Source of the DNA: Bdellovibrionales bacterium
GTDB taxonomy: Bacteria; Bdellovibrionota; Bdellovibrionia; Bdellovibrionales; UBA1609
Direction: 5' to 3'
DNA length: 64,000 bases
NCBI GenBank assembly: GCA_027459485.1
Contig: DAIDIG010000006.1
Location: 1 to 64,000, forward strand
Of the stretch, positions 25,385 through 34,037 are shown piece after piece (position 1 is the stretch's first letter; each line of letters starts with the position of its first letter). The notes below the pieces were generated by a model. It was not told the DNA's origin. It searched no databases and saw only the letters and a program-made list of their open reading frames with translations. The position numbers were made by a program, and so were the translations under genes.

Positions 25385-25739
25385 GAATGGGGATCCTGCC
25401 CGCGTACCCACTGTTATAATCGTGCCAATACTCGACGCGAGTTTCGGGATACTTCCAGCAGTAATACCCCTGGCCGTTATCGATGTCCACTAGCCATAAG
25501 CCCTTGGGTATACCGCCGAGTTTGCGAATCTTGCCGTTCCACTCATCGATCAGTTTTTGTATCTGACTTTCGATATCGTTAGCTGCTTGCCGGTCGTTCG
25601 GTGGCAGACTTTCAAGTTGCTCGACCAAGGCGTTCACTTGTTGGCTGTATTTATGGGTGACTTGATTGAGTATGCGAACGAGATCCGTGGCCTCGTCTAA
25701 ACCAAACGGCCCTTGCCTTGAGAAATTAAATACATCCAC
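25332..25739 (-). CDS. DUF2203 family protein
   Basis: 135 residues. The opening FGLDEATDLVRILNQVTHKY, a central helical hairpin and KLGGIPKGLWLVDIDNGQGY followed by YCWKYPETRVEYWHDYNSGY and AGRIPI are the diagnostic line of DUF2203, a small uncharacterised family. About 20 extra residues after AGRIPI read through the start of nadE. First gene of the DUF2203-nadE-yhhQ-CofE operon. Confidence 0.85.
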   Translation of the reverse strand: MDVFNFSRQGPFGLDEATDLVRILNQVTHKYSQQVNALVEQLESLPPNDRQAANDIESQIQKLIDEWNGKIRKLGGIPKGLWLVDIDNGQGYYCWKYPETRVEYWHDYNSGYAGRIPIHDNENSASPDQLSRRTL

Positions 25740-25814
25740 CCGATGCCCCCCTACCAGTTTTGGCTTAAACCGATTGCTACGTGCGGTTCAACTAATTAAA
25801 GGTACACCTATAAA

Positions 25815-26630
25815 TTATTCAAGGGACTTTGTGACCTGCAAGATTTGCCCGCCGATAAAAATAACAATCGCGATCAGCATAACGGCGATAATTATATAAC
25901 GAATAAATTTTGTAAAACTTAACCCTCCAGTATTTGTGCTTTTTTGCACAGAAGCAATTGTGCGCGTGGCTTTGATAAGCGGCGGAGCGCCTGATTTATT
26001 TTTCGCCTTAGATAAAGCGCTATGCGCAATGGGAATTTTGGTCTTCTTTGGCCTGTCGGTGAGGCCACCGTCGTCGTAAATGCCTTCGCTTTCGGCGAGC
26101 GGGATGCGAATGACCCGCCCATTGTCGCCCCCTTCGAGGTCGGTAAGCGCATCGCCGCCCAATTGATCTTGGCTAGATGACCCCTTGCCGTTTTGATTGT
26201 TCGGCGGAGTGGCGGGCACAAGGCTCGGGGATTGCCCAAACGTGATACTTGTGCCGTTTGCGGGCAGCATTGTGAGATTTCCGTTGCCGTTCGGCGGGCC
26301 GACCGGAGCCGCATTGCTTTGCGACGTCGATGACGCGGCAGCTGGCCCCGTGTTTGGCCCTGTCGCGTTGCCGGCTACTGGCGGCCGACCGTTGGCGAGC
26401 GAGAAAGATTGAAATTGGCTGTTGCAGCTGCCAGGGTCGTAATTTTGTTGAGCGTCGAGGCTCGGCAGTTCACCTGTTTCGATTAAGCAGGCGAGGTATT
26501 GACCGAAGTAGCCTTGGGCAAAATTTTGAAAGGCCGAGTCGAACTGATAAATAACGCCCAGGATGATCGCGATCACCACCACAAGTAAAAGAATATACTC
26601 AATTGTCGCCTGGCCTTTTTGCCCTCTCAC
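25815..26630 (-). CDS. Flp/TadE-like prepilin-type protein with a second, C-terminal membrane anchor
   Basis: 271 residues. The N-terminus MRGQKGQATIEYILLLVVVI has the class III prepilin site (KGQ|ATIEY) and hydrophobic stem of Flp/TadE pilins, so TadV should cleave it. Unlike a pilin, this is followed by ~190 residues of Pro/Asn/Gly/Ser-rich, low-complexity sequence and a second membrane helix near the C-terminus (FIRYIIIAVMLIAIVIFIGG). One Cys pair (LACLIETGEL, GSCNS) is in the periplasmic part. It is divergent from flp (201-bp shared upstream region), probably part of the Tad system; a tether or minor pilin are guesses. Confidence 0.72.
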   Translation of the reverse strand: MRGQKGQATIEYILLLVVVIAIILGVIYQFDSAFQNFAQGYFGQYLACLIETGELPSLDAQQNYDPGSCNSQFQSFSLANGRPPVAGNATGPNTGPAAASSTSQSNAAPVGPPNGNGNLTMLPANGTSITFGQSPSLVPATPPNNQNGKGSSSQDQLGGDALTDLEGGDNGRVIRIPLAESEGIYDDGGLTDRPKKTKIPIAHSALSKAKNKSGAPPLIKATRTIASVQKSTNTGGLSFTKFIRYIIIAVMLIAIVIFIGGQILQVTKSLE

Positions 26631-26679
26631 TTGAACACTCCTTCAGTTTAGCTCTTCGGCCGAAGAAATTAGAAAAGTT

Positions 26680-26706
26680 AAATGCGTCTCATTCTGAGAC
26701 GCATTT
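26680..26706. repeat. Perfect 12-bp inverted repeat between divergent pilin genes
   Basis: AAATGCGTCTCA - TTC - TGAGACGCATTT. It lies upstream of both divergent genes, so it cannot terminate either. It could be an operator, or could stop transcription running across the divergent region. Confidence 0.85.
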
Positions 26707-26760
26707 TCATGAAAATTTGCGAATTTATTGGCCGAGTCTCATAATGAAATAGGCGCAATT

Positions 26761-26789
26761 TTTTCCCGTCACCGCAAAACGCTTATAGT
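26761..26789 (+). promoter_or_regulatory. Possible flp promoter
   Basis: TATAGT (26784-26789) is a good -10, 43 nt before the ATG; the -35 at 17-nt spacing (TTTTCC) is weak, so an activator may be needed. Confidence 0.3.
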
Positions 26790-26831
26790 TTTTATTGGTT
26801 TTGCCGATGGATTTTAGAGGGGGAAAACACC

Positions 26832-27038
26832 ATGAGAAATCTCAAAACGATATTCGATTTCATCATCGAGGATGAATCCGGCCAAGGCGCGACTGAATAT
26901 ATTCTTCTTGTTGTCGTAGTCGTTGCGATTGTGTTCGTTTTCAAGCAGCAGATTATGGGATTTATCAATCAGAAGATGCAAGATATCCAGAACGGCATGG
27001 GCCAAATCACAACTGGGGCTGGCGGCTCGGGCGGATAA
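26832..27038 (+). CDS. flp: Flp-type IVb major pilin
   Basis: 68 residues, the normal Flp size. DESGQGATEYILLVVVVVAI contains the class III signal (cleavage after Gly or Gln before A-T-E-Y, with the essential Glu+5 and Tyr+6). A ~40-residue tail follows, ending TTGAGGSGG, giving a very short mature pilin. AGAGGGGG lies before the ATG. It is followed by a GCGCAAA/TTTGCGC hairpin before the rest of the Tad operon, a typical way to make pilin more abundant than the machinery. Confidence 0.93.
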   Translation: MRNLKTIFDFIIEDESGQGATEYILLVVVVVAIVFVFKQQIMGFINQKMQDIQNGMGQITTGAGGSGG

Positions 27039-27103
27039 ATTGAGTTTGGTCGCATCGGCCAGGCTGACGAGTCCGAAAAGTTGCGCATCCTCCTCTAACG
27101 AAA

Positions 27104-27120
27104 GCGCAAACAATTTGCGC
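27104..27120 (+). other. Intercistronic hairpin after flp
   Basis: GCGCAAA-CAA-TTTGCGC, a perfect 7-bp stem with 3-nt loop, not followed by a T-run (GGGGG follows). More likely an mRNA-stabilising or attenuating stem than a terminator; it lies just before the next start codon (27132). Confidence 0.5.
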
Positions 27121-27131
27121 GGGGGTGCCGA

Positions 27132-27350
27132 ATGACAACTGAATACGTACTCATCTTGGCGCTGTACGCCTTTATTTTACTTGGGGCTTTTATACCGGGC
27201 CCCATTCAAACCTTTCAAACTTCCGGACCGCGACTGACCGGTCAGATTGAAAAAGAAATTTCAGTTGGGGGAGCGCCACTCCCGCAAGGCCAGACATTTT
27301 GGAACGCGCTTCAGGTCCAATGGCAAGACCCATCTCAAGGGGGCCCATAA
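27132..27350 (+). CDS. Small Tad-locus protein, single membrane helix
   Basis: 72 residues beginning MTTEYVLILALYAFILLGAF. The TTEY followed by a hydrophobic helix mimics the post-cleavage N-terminus of a class III pilin, but without the basic leader. The remainder is a soluble 45-residue tail (FWNALQVQWQDPSQGGP). It may be a pilin-like subunit that needs no processing. Its stop overlaps the prepilin peptidase start by 1 nt (TAATG). Family not recognised. Confidence 0.65.
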   Translation: MTTEYVLILALYAFILLGAFIPGPIQTFQTSGPRLTGQIEKEISVGGAPLPQGQTFWNALQVQWQDPSQGGP

Positions 27351-27868
27351 TGGGGTTTTTCGCAAACGGCGCACTCGCCACAATCGTGCCGAGCATTATT
27401 CTACTCGGCGGCCTCGTCACGGATTTGCGCATGCATAAGATCATGAACCGCTGGGTGGCGGTGTCGATCATTCTTGCACTCGTCAACGCGTACTTGTTTT
27501 ACAGTTGGTCGGGCCTCGAACAAGGTGCCATTGCCGGTGCCATCGTGCTCGTGGTGATGGTGCCGCTCGTTTTGATCGGCGCCCTGGGCGCGGGCGACAT
27601 GAAGCTCTTGTTCGCATTTGCGCTCACGTCGACCTATCAAGAGGTTTTCTCGGTTTTCGTTTTTTCTATTATTTGGGGAGGGCTCATCGGTCTCGGCATG
27701 GCCATTTACCGAGGGCAAGCGAAGCGCCTGCTCGGCAATACTATGAGAATTTTAACTGCCAAACCGCGAGACCCGACGACGTACCACCGCATCCCCTATA
27801 CCGTCGCGCTCGTATTAGGATGGGCGACGTTTTTACTTTTTGGAGTGAGGCAAGGAGGGCTGTTTTGA
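27350..27868 (+). CDS. tadV: Prepilin peptidase TadV/CpaA
   Basis: 172 residues from ATG 27350; the track's 27299 start overlaps the upstream gene without support. Six hydrophobic helices. The two catalytic Asp of A24 aspartyl prepilin peptidases are in VTDLRMHKI and GALGAGDMKLL (GxGD motif). The methylase domain of PilD is absent, as in TadV. It should process Flp and the TadE/F-like proteins. Overlaps the next gene's TTG start. Confidence 0.92.
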   Translation: MGFFANGALATIVPSIILLGGLVTDLRMHKIMNRWVAVSIILALVNAYLFYSWSGLEQGAIAGAIVLVVMVPLVLIGALGAGDMKLLFAFALTSTYQEVFSVFVFSIIWGGLIGLGMAIYRGQAKRLLGNTMRILTAKPRDPTTYHRIPYTVALVLGWATFLLFGVRQGGLF

Positions 27869-28161
27869 CGCGGCGTTGTTACCAAAAAGCGTCTGGCACC
27901 ATCAGCAGCACCAGCGGGCAGGTGAGCGTTGAAGCTGTGTTGATGTTGACCGTGGTGGTCGCGATCGCGCTCGCCGTATCGAATTACGTGAGTAGCAACG
28001 AGTGGTTTGCAAATCTGGTGAGCGGGCCATGGCAAAGTCTCGCGTCCACTATTCAAAACGGCGTGCCCGACGCGAAAGGCGCCGCGGATTCAGCCGCCAT
28101 GCACCCAAACAGTTATTCACGAGTCGTCACGCCGAAACCGGCGAATTGGCAGATCCAATGA
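27865..28161 (+). CDS. TadE-like pseudopilin (98 aa)
   Basis: TTG start at 27865, chosen because AGGAGG lies 7 nt upstream and the stop of tadV overlaps; the track frame extends antisense of this into tadV. SGQVSVEAVLMLTVVVAIAL is a class III prepilin signal (GQ|VSVEA, Glu+5) with its hydrophobic stem; ~60 soluble residues follow, with WFANLVSGPWQSLASTIQNG. Probably a minor pilin of the Tad machine. It overlaps the next gene by 4 nt. Confidence 0.75.
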   Translation: MTRRCYQKASGTISSTSGQVSVEAVLMLTVVVAIALAVSNYVSSNEWFANLVSGPWQSLASTIQNGVPDAKGAADSAAMHPNSYSRVVTPKPANWQIQ

Positions 28162-28850
28162 AAACAATCACGCGTACTCTTAACAACAATCGCGGTTCAC
28201 TCACGGTCGACTACATGTTCGCGCTTGTTCTTGTGATCGGGTTTTGTCTCGTCATCATGGCGTTTTCGACAACACTCGTGACAGTTGAAGTCGTTCAGTA
28301 CGCGGCTTATGCGGGGGCGCGCCGATATTTTGCCGGTAACTTGTGCGACGGAGAGCAAACACGGTGCGCGGATTCACAGCAAGCGGCCGGCCAAGCGGCC
28401 ATTCAATCGGTTCTATCAAACTCTGTCATCGCGCCGCTCGTGCAAAACGGCTGGTTTACAATCGGCGATAACAGTGGGCCCTTTTACGTGGGTCAAAACG
28501 TGGCGAGCGCTTACCCCTCCTTCGGCCAAGCGGCGTCTCTGTCGCAACCGTATCATGATACGTTCGATGGCGCGGTCATTCCGTTTCAGGCTAATATTTT
28601 GGCATTTCAAATCCCGGGGTTTGGTCAAACCATAAAAGCCAACTACGCGGGCAACAAGGGCGGCGGCTTTACCGTCGACATCAATTCGTTTCTTGGCCGC
28701 GAGCCGACATTCGATGAGTGCAAATCATTTTGGGATAATCGCTGGCAACAGATCCAAAAACTGAATTCCAGTTATGGCCAGGCCGGTTCTACAGGAGTGC
28801 TGGGGGGCAGTACGACCCAAGCCGTCGAGGTGATCGACAATGGCTGCTAA
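28158..28850 (+). CDS. TadE/TadF-like pseudopilin (230 aa)
   Basis: ATG 28158 overlaps the previous stop (ATGA). NNRGSLTVDYMFALVLVIGF is a variant prepilin signal (G|SLTVDY, Asp in place of Glu+5) followed by a membrane stem. VEVVQYAAYAGARRYFAG is the conserved TadE motif (YAAYAGAR). The mature domain has four Cys (NLCDGEQTRCAD; FDECKS; DNGC at the terminus), probably disulfide-bonded. The track start at 28002 has no support. Confidence 0.8.
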   Translation: MKTITRTLNNNRGSLTVDYMFALVLVIGFCLVIMAFSTTLVTVEVVQYAAYAGARRYFAGNLCDGEQTRCADSQQAAGQAAIQSVLSNSVIAPLVQNGWFTIGDNSGPFYVGQNVASAYPSFGQAASLSQPYHDTFDGAVIPFQANILAFQIPGFGQTIKANYAGNKGGGFTVDINSFLGREPTFDECKSFWDNRWQQIQKLNSSYGQAGSTGVLGGSTTQAVEVIDNGC

Positions 28851-29373
28851 GACGAATCGCGCAAAACGCATAAAAAATGATCGCGGCTCGGTGATGGTCG
28901 AAACCATACCGCTTCTTGCCATTTTTGTTGTTCTCCTTGGCTTTGGTATTGGATTTTTCGGCGTCATCCACACCGCGATAATGAATTCGATGGCGAGTCG
29001 AACGTACGCATTTGAGACATTTCGCAATCGCTCTGACCTTACAATTTTTCGTGATGCTGACATTTCAGTCTCAGACAATGTTCAATATCAGCCGCAGGTT
29101 GGCGCGCGGTTTCACACTGTTGACGATGAACGTGTGGACCCTAGCTCCAGCCCCGGCGAATTCGGCACCGCACGCGACATCACGTTCTTCCCGCTAGCGG
29201 GGGCGCCTCAGGCTTCGGGGTCTGGCGGATCTTCGTCGAGTCAAGTCGTCGCTCACAACTCAGGAATTTTTTCTGATTCGCCGACAAATCATACGTTAGC
29301 AGTTTCACCTGCCTGGGTCATGGTCGGCTATGGAATTTGCCTCAATGCCACGTGTGGCGATGGGGGGCCGTAA
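28840..29373 (+). CDS. TadE/TadF-like pseudopilin (177 aa)
   Basis: A basic leader MAAKTNRAKRIKNDRGSVMV then ETIPLLAIFVVLLGFGIGFF: a class III-type signal (RGSVMVET) and stem. MNSMASRTYAFETFRNR resembles the TadF region after the stem. The rest is soluble, Ser/Gly/Pro-rich, ending in a Cys pair (GICLNATCGDGGP). It overlaps the preceding gene by 11 nt. Confidence 0.75.
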   Translation: MAAKTNRAKRIKNDRGSVMVETIPLLAIFVVLLGFGIGFFGVIHTAIMNSMASRTYAFETFRNRSDLTIFRDADISVSDNVQYQPQVGARFHTVDDERVDPSSSPGEFGTARDITFFPLAGAPQASGSGGSSSSQVVAHNSGIFSDSPTNHTLAVSPAWVMVGYGICLNATCGDGGP

Positions 29374-29400
29374 GGTGAACACGCTTTCGGGGGCGAGAAC

Positions 29401-30291
29401 ATGAACCACAACGAAACGCGCACACTTTGGATATCCGTGGCGGCGGCACTCTTTGCCGTGTTCCTGCTTTACAGTTACACGAACGAGCGCAACACCGAGC
29501 TCGCGCAAAAATTCGCCGCCAGCCGAAGCGTCGTGGTCGCGAAAGCCAATATCGACCAAATGGAAACGATCGACGCGAGTAAACTCGAGGTCAAAGCGAT
29601 CCCGATGGATTTCATTCAACCCGATGCTTTGTCACAACCCGAGCAAGCCGTCGGGATGGTCGCTCTCGCGCCGATAAAGGCCGGCGAGCAGATTCTGCAG
29701 ACTAAAATTTTAGAGCCGGGCCCGGTGACCGGTCTGTCTCTGCAAGTGACGCCGCAAAAAAGAGCCGTGAGCATCCCGATCGACGCGGTTCACGGCGTTT
29801 CGAAACTGCTCAAACCGGGTGATCGTATCGATGTTATCGCAGCCGTCGATGTCGGGCACGGCGCGCAGGCGCACAAAGAAGTGCGCACGATCTTGCAAGA
29901 TGTGCCGGTGCTTGCGACCGGTCTTCGCATCATCAACGAACTCCCGCGATTGTTTGAACAAATCGGCAAGCAAGGTTTTTTTCGCAACGTTCAAGGCGAC
30001 ACGAAATTCAGCACGATTACGGTTGAGGTGACTCCGCAAGACGCGCAAAAGCTCATTTACATTTTGGCCACTTCGCCGGGCTCTTTGTTTTTAACACTGA
30101 GGCACCCCACCGACACGACAGAAGCTGTTTTGACTAACACAACAGTTGACGCGGTTCTCGATCGGGTGGACCCGTCTCTCTTATCGAACACGGTGCGTAC
30201 GCCAGCATCGATTCCGCAAATGGCACCGCCGCCTCAAAAGCCGGTGCCCAGACGTAAGCGGCGTCGCCACGGAGGGTTTGTTAACTTATGA
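29401..30291 (+). CDS. cpaB: Flp pilus assembly protein CpaB/RcpC
   Basis: 296 residues: an N-terminal membrane helix (about 10-26), an SAF domain (VVVAKANIDQMETIDASKLE, GMVALAPIKAGEQILQTKI) and the RcpC domain (KRAVSIPIDAVHGVSKLLKP, GDRIDVIAAVDVG). The C-terminus is basic (PRRKRRRHGG). CpaB is a periplasmic partner of the Tad secretin. It overlaps cpaC by 4 nt. Confidence 0.9.
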   Translation: MNHNETRTLWISVAAALFAVFLLYSYTNERNTELAQKFAASRSVVVAKANIDQMETIDASKLEVKAIPMDFIQPDALSQPEQAVGMVALAPIKAGEQILQTKILEPGPVTGLSLQVTPQKRAVSIPIDAVHGVSKLLKPGDRIDVIAAVDVGHGAQAHKEVRTILQDVPVLATGLRIINELPRLFEQIGKQGFFRNVQGDTKFSTITVEVTPQDAQKLIYILATSPGSLFLTLRHPTDTTEAVLTNTTVDAVLDRVDPSLLSNTVRTPASIPQMAPPPQKPVPRRKRRRHGGFVNL

Positions 30292-31745
30292 AAAAATTGA
30301 TTTTTCTCGGATTAGCATTTTTACTTGCTGTGCCGGCACGGGCGCATCAGCTTAAGAACATTCCGCTTTCGGTCGGGATTATTCACGACGAGACGCTCCC
30401 CGATATGCCCGACAAATTTAAGATCACCGGGACGTACAAGCCGTATGTGCGGCTCGAGTACAATGGTATTACCAAAACCCTTCGGTTTATACCGAAACGG
30501 CCGGGCTTCGGCACACTCGAGATTTTAGACCGAAAAACGCGATTGCCGGCTTATCGTTTTACCGTCGATGTTCGGCAAACCGATCTCAAACGAGTCGCCC
30601 GTGAAATAAAAGGTCTGCTCAATCAAATTGAAGGCATCACGATCACAGTCATCAACCACAAAGTGGTTGTGGATGGGCAAATTCTCTTGCCGGCGGATAT
30701 GGAGCGCATTCACGACGTCGTCAAACAATACGGTGGCCTGGCGACATCGCTTGTGCGATTAAGCCCCGAAGCGCAAGTGAAAATCGCGCAGTTCATCGAG
30801 CGCGCGATCAACGACCCCGAGATTCACGTGAAGGCCGTTAACGGCAAATACCTTCTCGAGGGTGTGGCGCAAGATCAAAAAGAGAAGGACCGGGCTGAAA
30901 TCTTGGCCAAGACCTACGTGCCCGACGTGATTGTGGATGAAGCGGTTGCCGACAAAAAAGTTCAACAGCGGGTGAGTGAAGTTGTCATCAATCTCATAAC
31001 AGTAAAACCGCCACCTACGCCGGAGCCGGCTAAAACGATTCAAATTGTTGTTCACTATGTCGAGCTGCAAAAAGATTACACAAAAGGTTTTCGCTTTCAG
31101 TGGACACCTAACATTGGCGATAACTCCGGCATTAATTTTACGACGGGTCAAGGTACACCGTCGGGTATGGGCACGGTGATTTCAGGCACAATTACAAATT
31201 TAATTCCGAAGCTCAACTGGGCGAAAGAGCACGGTCACGCGCGCGTGCTCGAATCAACGAGTGTCATTGTTGAGGATGGTCGCCCGGGCACATTGAACTC
31301 CATCGAGAACGTGCCGTATCAAGTGGTCACAGCCGAAGGTTTACCGTCGACAAGCTTCGTGCCGGTCGGCATCAATACGACCGTAACCCCATCGGTGATC
31401 GGCCCGGAGTCTGATAGCGTGAATCTCAAGCTTAAGTTTTCAGTCTCGGCGCTCGTGAGTAACACGGCGGCGGGGCCGATGACGTCGCAGAATGAAGTGG
31501 ATACAGTTGTCGTGGTCAGAAGTGGGCAGAGTGCTGCAATCGGCGGTCTTATCACCTCGCATTCGGATACGGCCTACAACCGCGAGCCGGCGGACGCGAG
31601 CACGAACCCGATACTTTCGCTTTATGCCTCGAAAGATTTTAATAAAAACCAAAGTCAGTTCGTTGTCTTTGTCACGCCGGTCATTAAGACGTCGGCGAGT
31701 GCAGGCGCGAGCGCGATCAAACGCAAATTTCGATTGCGAGAATAG
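30288..31745 (+). CDS. cpaC: Tad outer-membrane secretin CpaC/RcpA
   Basis: 485 residues: signal peptide MKKLIFLGLAFLLAVPARAH, an N-terminal beta domain, BON-type repeats (IEGITITVINHKVVVDGQIL; IHVKAVNGKYLLEGVAQDQK) and the secretin barrel (VHYVELQKDYTKGFRFQWTP; ARVLESTSVIVEDGRPGTLN; VVVRSGQSAAIGGLITS), ending in VVFVTPVI. It forms the ring through which the Flp pilus leaves the cell. No lipobox. Confidence 0.92.
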   Translation: MKKLIFLGLAFLLAVPARAHQLKNIPLSVGIIHDETLPDMPDKFKITGTYKPYVRLEYNGITKTLRFIPKRPGFGTLEILDRKTRLPAYRFTVDVRQTDLKRVAREIKGLLNQIEGITITVINHKVVVDGQILLPADMERIHDVVKQYGGLATSLVRLSPEAQVKIAQFIERAINDPEIHVKAVNGKYLLEGVAQDQKEKDRAEILAKTYVPDVIVDEAVADKKVQQRVSEVVINLITVKPPPTPEPAKTIQIVVHYVELQKDYTKGFRFQWTPNIGDNSGINFTTGQGTPSGMGTVISGTITNLIPKLNWAKEHGHARVLESTSVIVEDGRPGTLNSIENVPYQVVTAEGLPSTSFVPVGINTTVTPSVIGPESDSVNLKLKFSVSALVSNTAAGPMTSQNEVDTVVVVRSGQSAAIGGLITSHSDTAYNREPADASTNPILSLYASKDFNKNQSQFVVFVTPVIKTSASAGASAIKRKFRLRE

Positions 31746-31754
31746 GCACGCACC

Positions 31755-34037
31755 ATGTCTATTCATGCCAATTGCCACTTTATCACGGTTATCGGCGGCA
31801 AGGGCGGTGTGGGCAAAAGTGTCTTCGCAGCGAACTTGGCGTTTGCGCTTTTCGGCGAACTCCGCGCCAAGGTTTTACTTGTTGATCTCGACGCGCGTTC
31901 GTGCGGCGATCAAAACATCATCACGGGGCTGCGGCCGAAAAAGACTATTGCCGAGGTGGCTAACTTTACGGGAGTGATCTCGCAGCAATCAATCGAAACC
32001 CTGGTCACGCAACACCCGACGGGGCTTCATTATATCGGCGCCGTCATGAGTGCCGATCAAACTCTGAACGTGTCGCCGGCGCTTTTTAAAAAACAAATGG
32101 GTACACTCAGCCAGTATTACAATTTCATCGTTGCGGATCTCGGTAACGACATCGGCGATTTACAAACCGCGGCGCTTGAAGACGCCAGTGCAATTCTTAC
32201 GCTCACCACTCCTGAAGTCCTAGCTGTCAATCAAACGAAACGTCTTATGCATGATTTGACCGCAAAAACCGTACCGCAAGAATTTTTTCAGCTCGTCGTG
32301 AATAACGTCGGTCGCACCGGGCTTGATCCGCGTCTCATTTCGCAATCGCTCAATCGTCCTGTGCAGGCGCTCATCCCGCAAGACGATGTCACAGTCTATG
32401 CGTCGGTTCAGCGGTCGACTCCATTCGTAGTGTCGTCGCCGCAAACGCCTGTGGCGCAGGCGTACTTTGACCTCGTTCGTCGTTTGACGGGCGGCATTTT
32501 ACAAAAGCTCAAAACTCTTTCAAAGCCGAAGAGCATTCATTCAACGAGCAGTGGCTCGACCGCGGCAGTCACCCCGGCCGTAGACATGTCGAAAGTTCGC
32601 GCCCTGAAATCGAAGCAACGCGAGATATCGCCGCTTGGCCATTTAAAGTTACAAGTTCACTCGGCCCTTATTCGCGAAATGGATCTCAAAAAAGATTTAA
32701 GCGGAACTCAAGGCGACCCCGTTAAAGAACAAGAGCTTCGAAGCAAAACTCAAAAAGCGATTTCACAAATCGTCGATCGTATCGGCGGTTCGCTCAGCCG
32801 TGACGAACGGGGTGCGGTGATCAAACAGGTGCTCGATGAGGCGCTCGGCCTTGGCCCTCTCGAGGAGTTACTGGCTGACCCGACCGTGACGGAAATCATG
32901 GTGAACGGCTCGGAGCGAATTTATATAGAAAAAAGCGGGCGCCTTCAAATTTCACCGGTCACGTTTACTTCAAACTTGCAGCTGAGAAACGTCATCGAGC
33001 GAATTGTCACCCCTCTCGGTCGGCGTATCGATGAGAAAACACCTTACTGCGACGCACGTTTGCAAGACGGTAGCCGCGTGAACGCCGTGATCGAGCCGCT
33101 GTCGATCGACGGGCCGGCGCTGACGATTCGTAAATTCCCGAGCGAGCGCATCACAATGGAAGACTACGTTCAAAGATTTCAATCGCTCACGCAACCAATG
33201 GCCGACTTCTTGAAAGTCTGCGTTGAAGAAGGTCTCAATATCATCATATCGGGCGGGACGGGCACCGGTAAAACTACTCTGCTCAATGTGCTCTCGGGTT
33301 TCATCCCGACGACAGAGCGAATTGTCACAATCGAAGACGCGGCCGAACTTCAACTCAAGCAAGATCACGTTGTGAGACTCGAAACCCGCCCCGCCAATAT
33401 GGAAGGCTCGGGCGAAATCACAATTCGGGACCTTGTGCGAAACTCGCTTCGTATGCGACCCGATCGCATCGTTGTTGGCGAGTGCCGCGACGGCGCCGCG
33501 CTCGACATGCTGCAGGCGATGAATACTGGTCACGATGGGTCGATGACGACGGTGCACGCCAATACTCCTCGTGAAGCGACCTCTCGCCTCGAAACATTGT
33601 GCCTGATGGCGGGGATGGATCTGCCCGCCAAAGCGATTCGCGATCAAATCGGCTCAGCAATAAATCTGATTGTGCAAATCACGCGCTATTCGGACGGCAG
33701 CCGTAAAATTTCGAGCATCACTGAAGTGGTGGGCATGATGGGTGAAGCGATGACCCTGCAAGAAATCTTCCGTTTTAAAGATGAAGGCTTTGACAAAAAC
33801 CGCCGTGTCGTCGGGCAATTTCAAGCGATGGGTCTCATCCCGACCTTTATTGAAAAATTTGAAAGCCGTGGCATTACAATCCCGCGCAATTTATTTACGA
33901 CGAGCGGATCGGCACCGGCCAAGCCAGCCACTGTCAAGACCGCCGCTGCACCGATCGGCAGCTCGAAACCGGCTGCCACCGCGAAGCCTGCCGCTGCGGC
34001 GCCTGTCAAAAAAGCGAGCGGAGGCGATAACCGATGA
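31755..34037 (+). CDS. Fused TadZ (CpaE, ParA-like) and TadA (CpaF, secretion ATPase)
   Basis: 760 residues. Residues 1 to ~265 are a ParA/MinD-type ATPase with deviant Walker [24 protein letters not shown] and [12 protein letters not shown]; no receiver domain precedes it. Then comes a ~40-residue linker ([15 protein letters not shown]) and a complete CpaF domain: [20 protein letters not shown], Walker [13 protein letters not shown] (about residue 500), Asp box [12 protein letters not shown], Walker [16 protein letters not shown], His box [18 protein letters not shown]. It ends in an Ala/Pro/Lys tail. TadZ positions the pilus and TadA powers it; normally they are separate genes. No stop or frameshift lies between the parts. 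Confidence 0.93.
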   Translation: MSIHANCHFITVIGGKGGVGKSVFAANLAFALFGELRAKVLLVDLDARSCGDQNIITGLRPKKTIAEVANFTGVISQQSIETLVTQHPTGLHYIGAVMSADQTLNVSPALFKKQMGTLSQYYNFIVADLGNDIGDLQTAALEDASAILTLTTPEVLAVNQTKRLMHDLTAKTVPQEFFQLVVNNVGRTGLDPRLISQSLNRPVQALIPQDDVTVYASVQRSTPFVVSSPQTPVAQAYFDLVRRLTGGILQKLKTLSKPKSIHSTSSGSTAAVTPAVDMSKVRALKSKQREISPLGHLKLQVHSALIREMDLKKDLSGTQGDPVKEQELRSKTQKAISQIVDRIGGSLSRDERGAVIKQVLDEALGLGPLEELLADPTVTEIMVNGSERIYIEKSGRLQISPVTFTSNLQLRNVIERIVTPLGRRIDEKTPYCDARLQDGSRVNAVIEPLSIDGPALTIRKFPSERITMEDYVQRFQSLTQPMADFLKVCVEEGLNIIISGGTGTGKTTLLNVLSGFIPTTERIVTIEDAAELQLKQDHVVRLETRPANMEGSGEITIRDLVRNSLRMRPDRIVVGECRDGAALDMLQAMNTGHDGSMTTVHANTPREATSRLETLCLMAGMDLPAKAIRDQIGSAINLIVQITRYSDGSRKISSITEVVGMMGEAMTLQEIFRFKDEGFDKNRRVVGQFQAMGLIPTFIEKFESRGITIPRNLFTTSGSAPAKPATVKTAAAPIGSSKPAATAKPAAAAPVKKASGGDNR

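Noticed and set aside
32970-33647. 225-codon minus-strand ORF inside the TadZ-TadA fusion
   Set aside because: Lies wholly within the conserved CpaF ATPase domain; antisense shadow.
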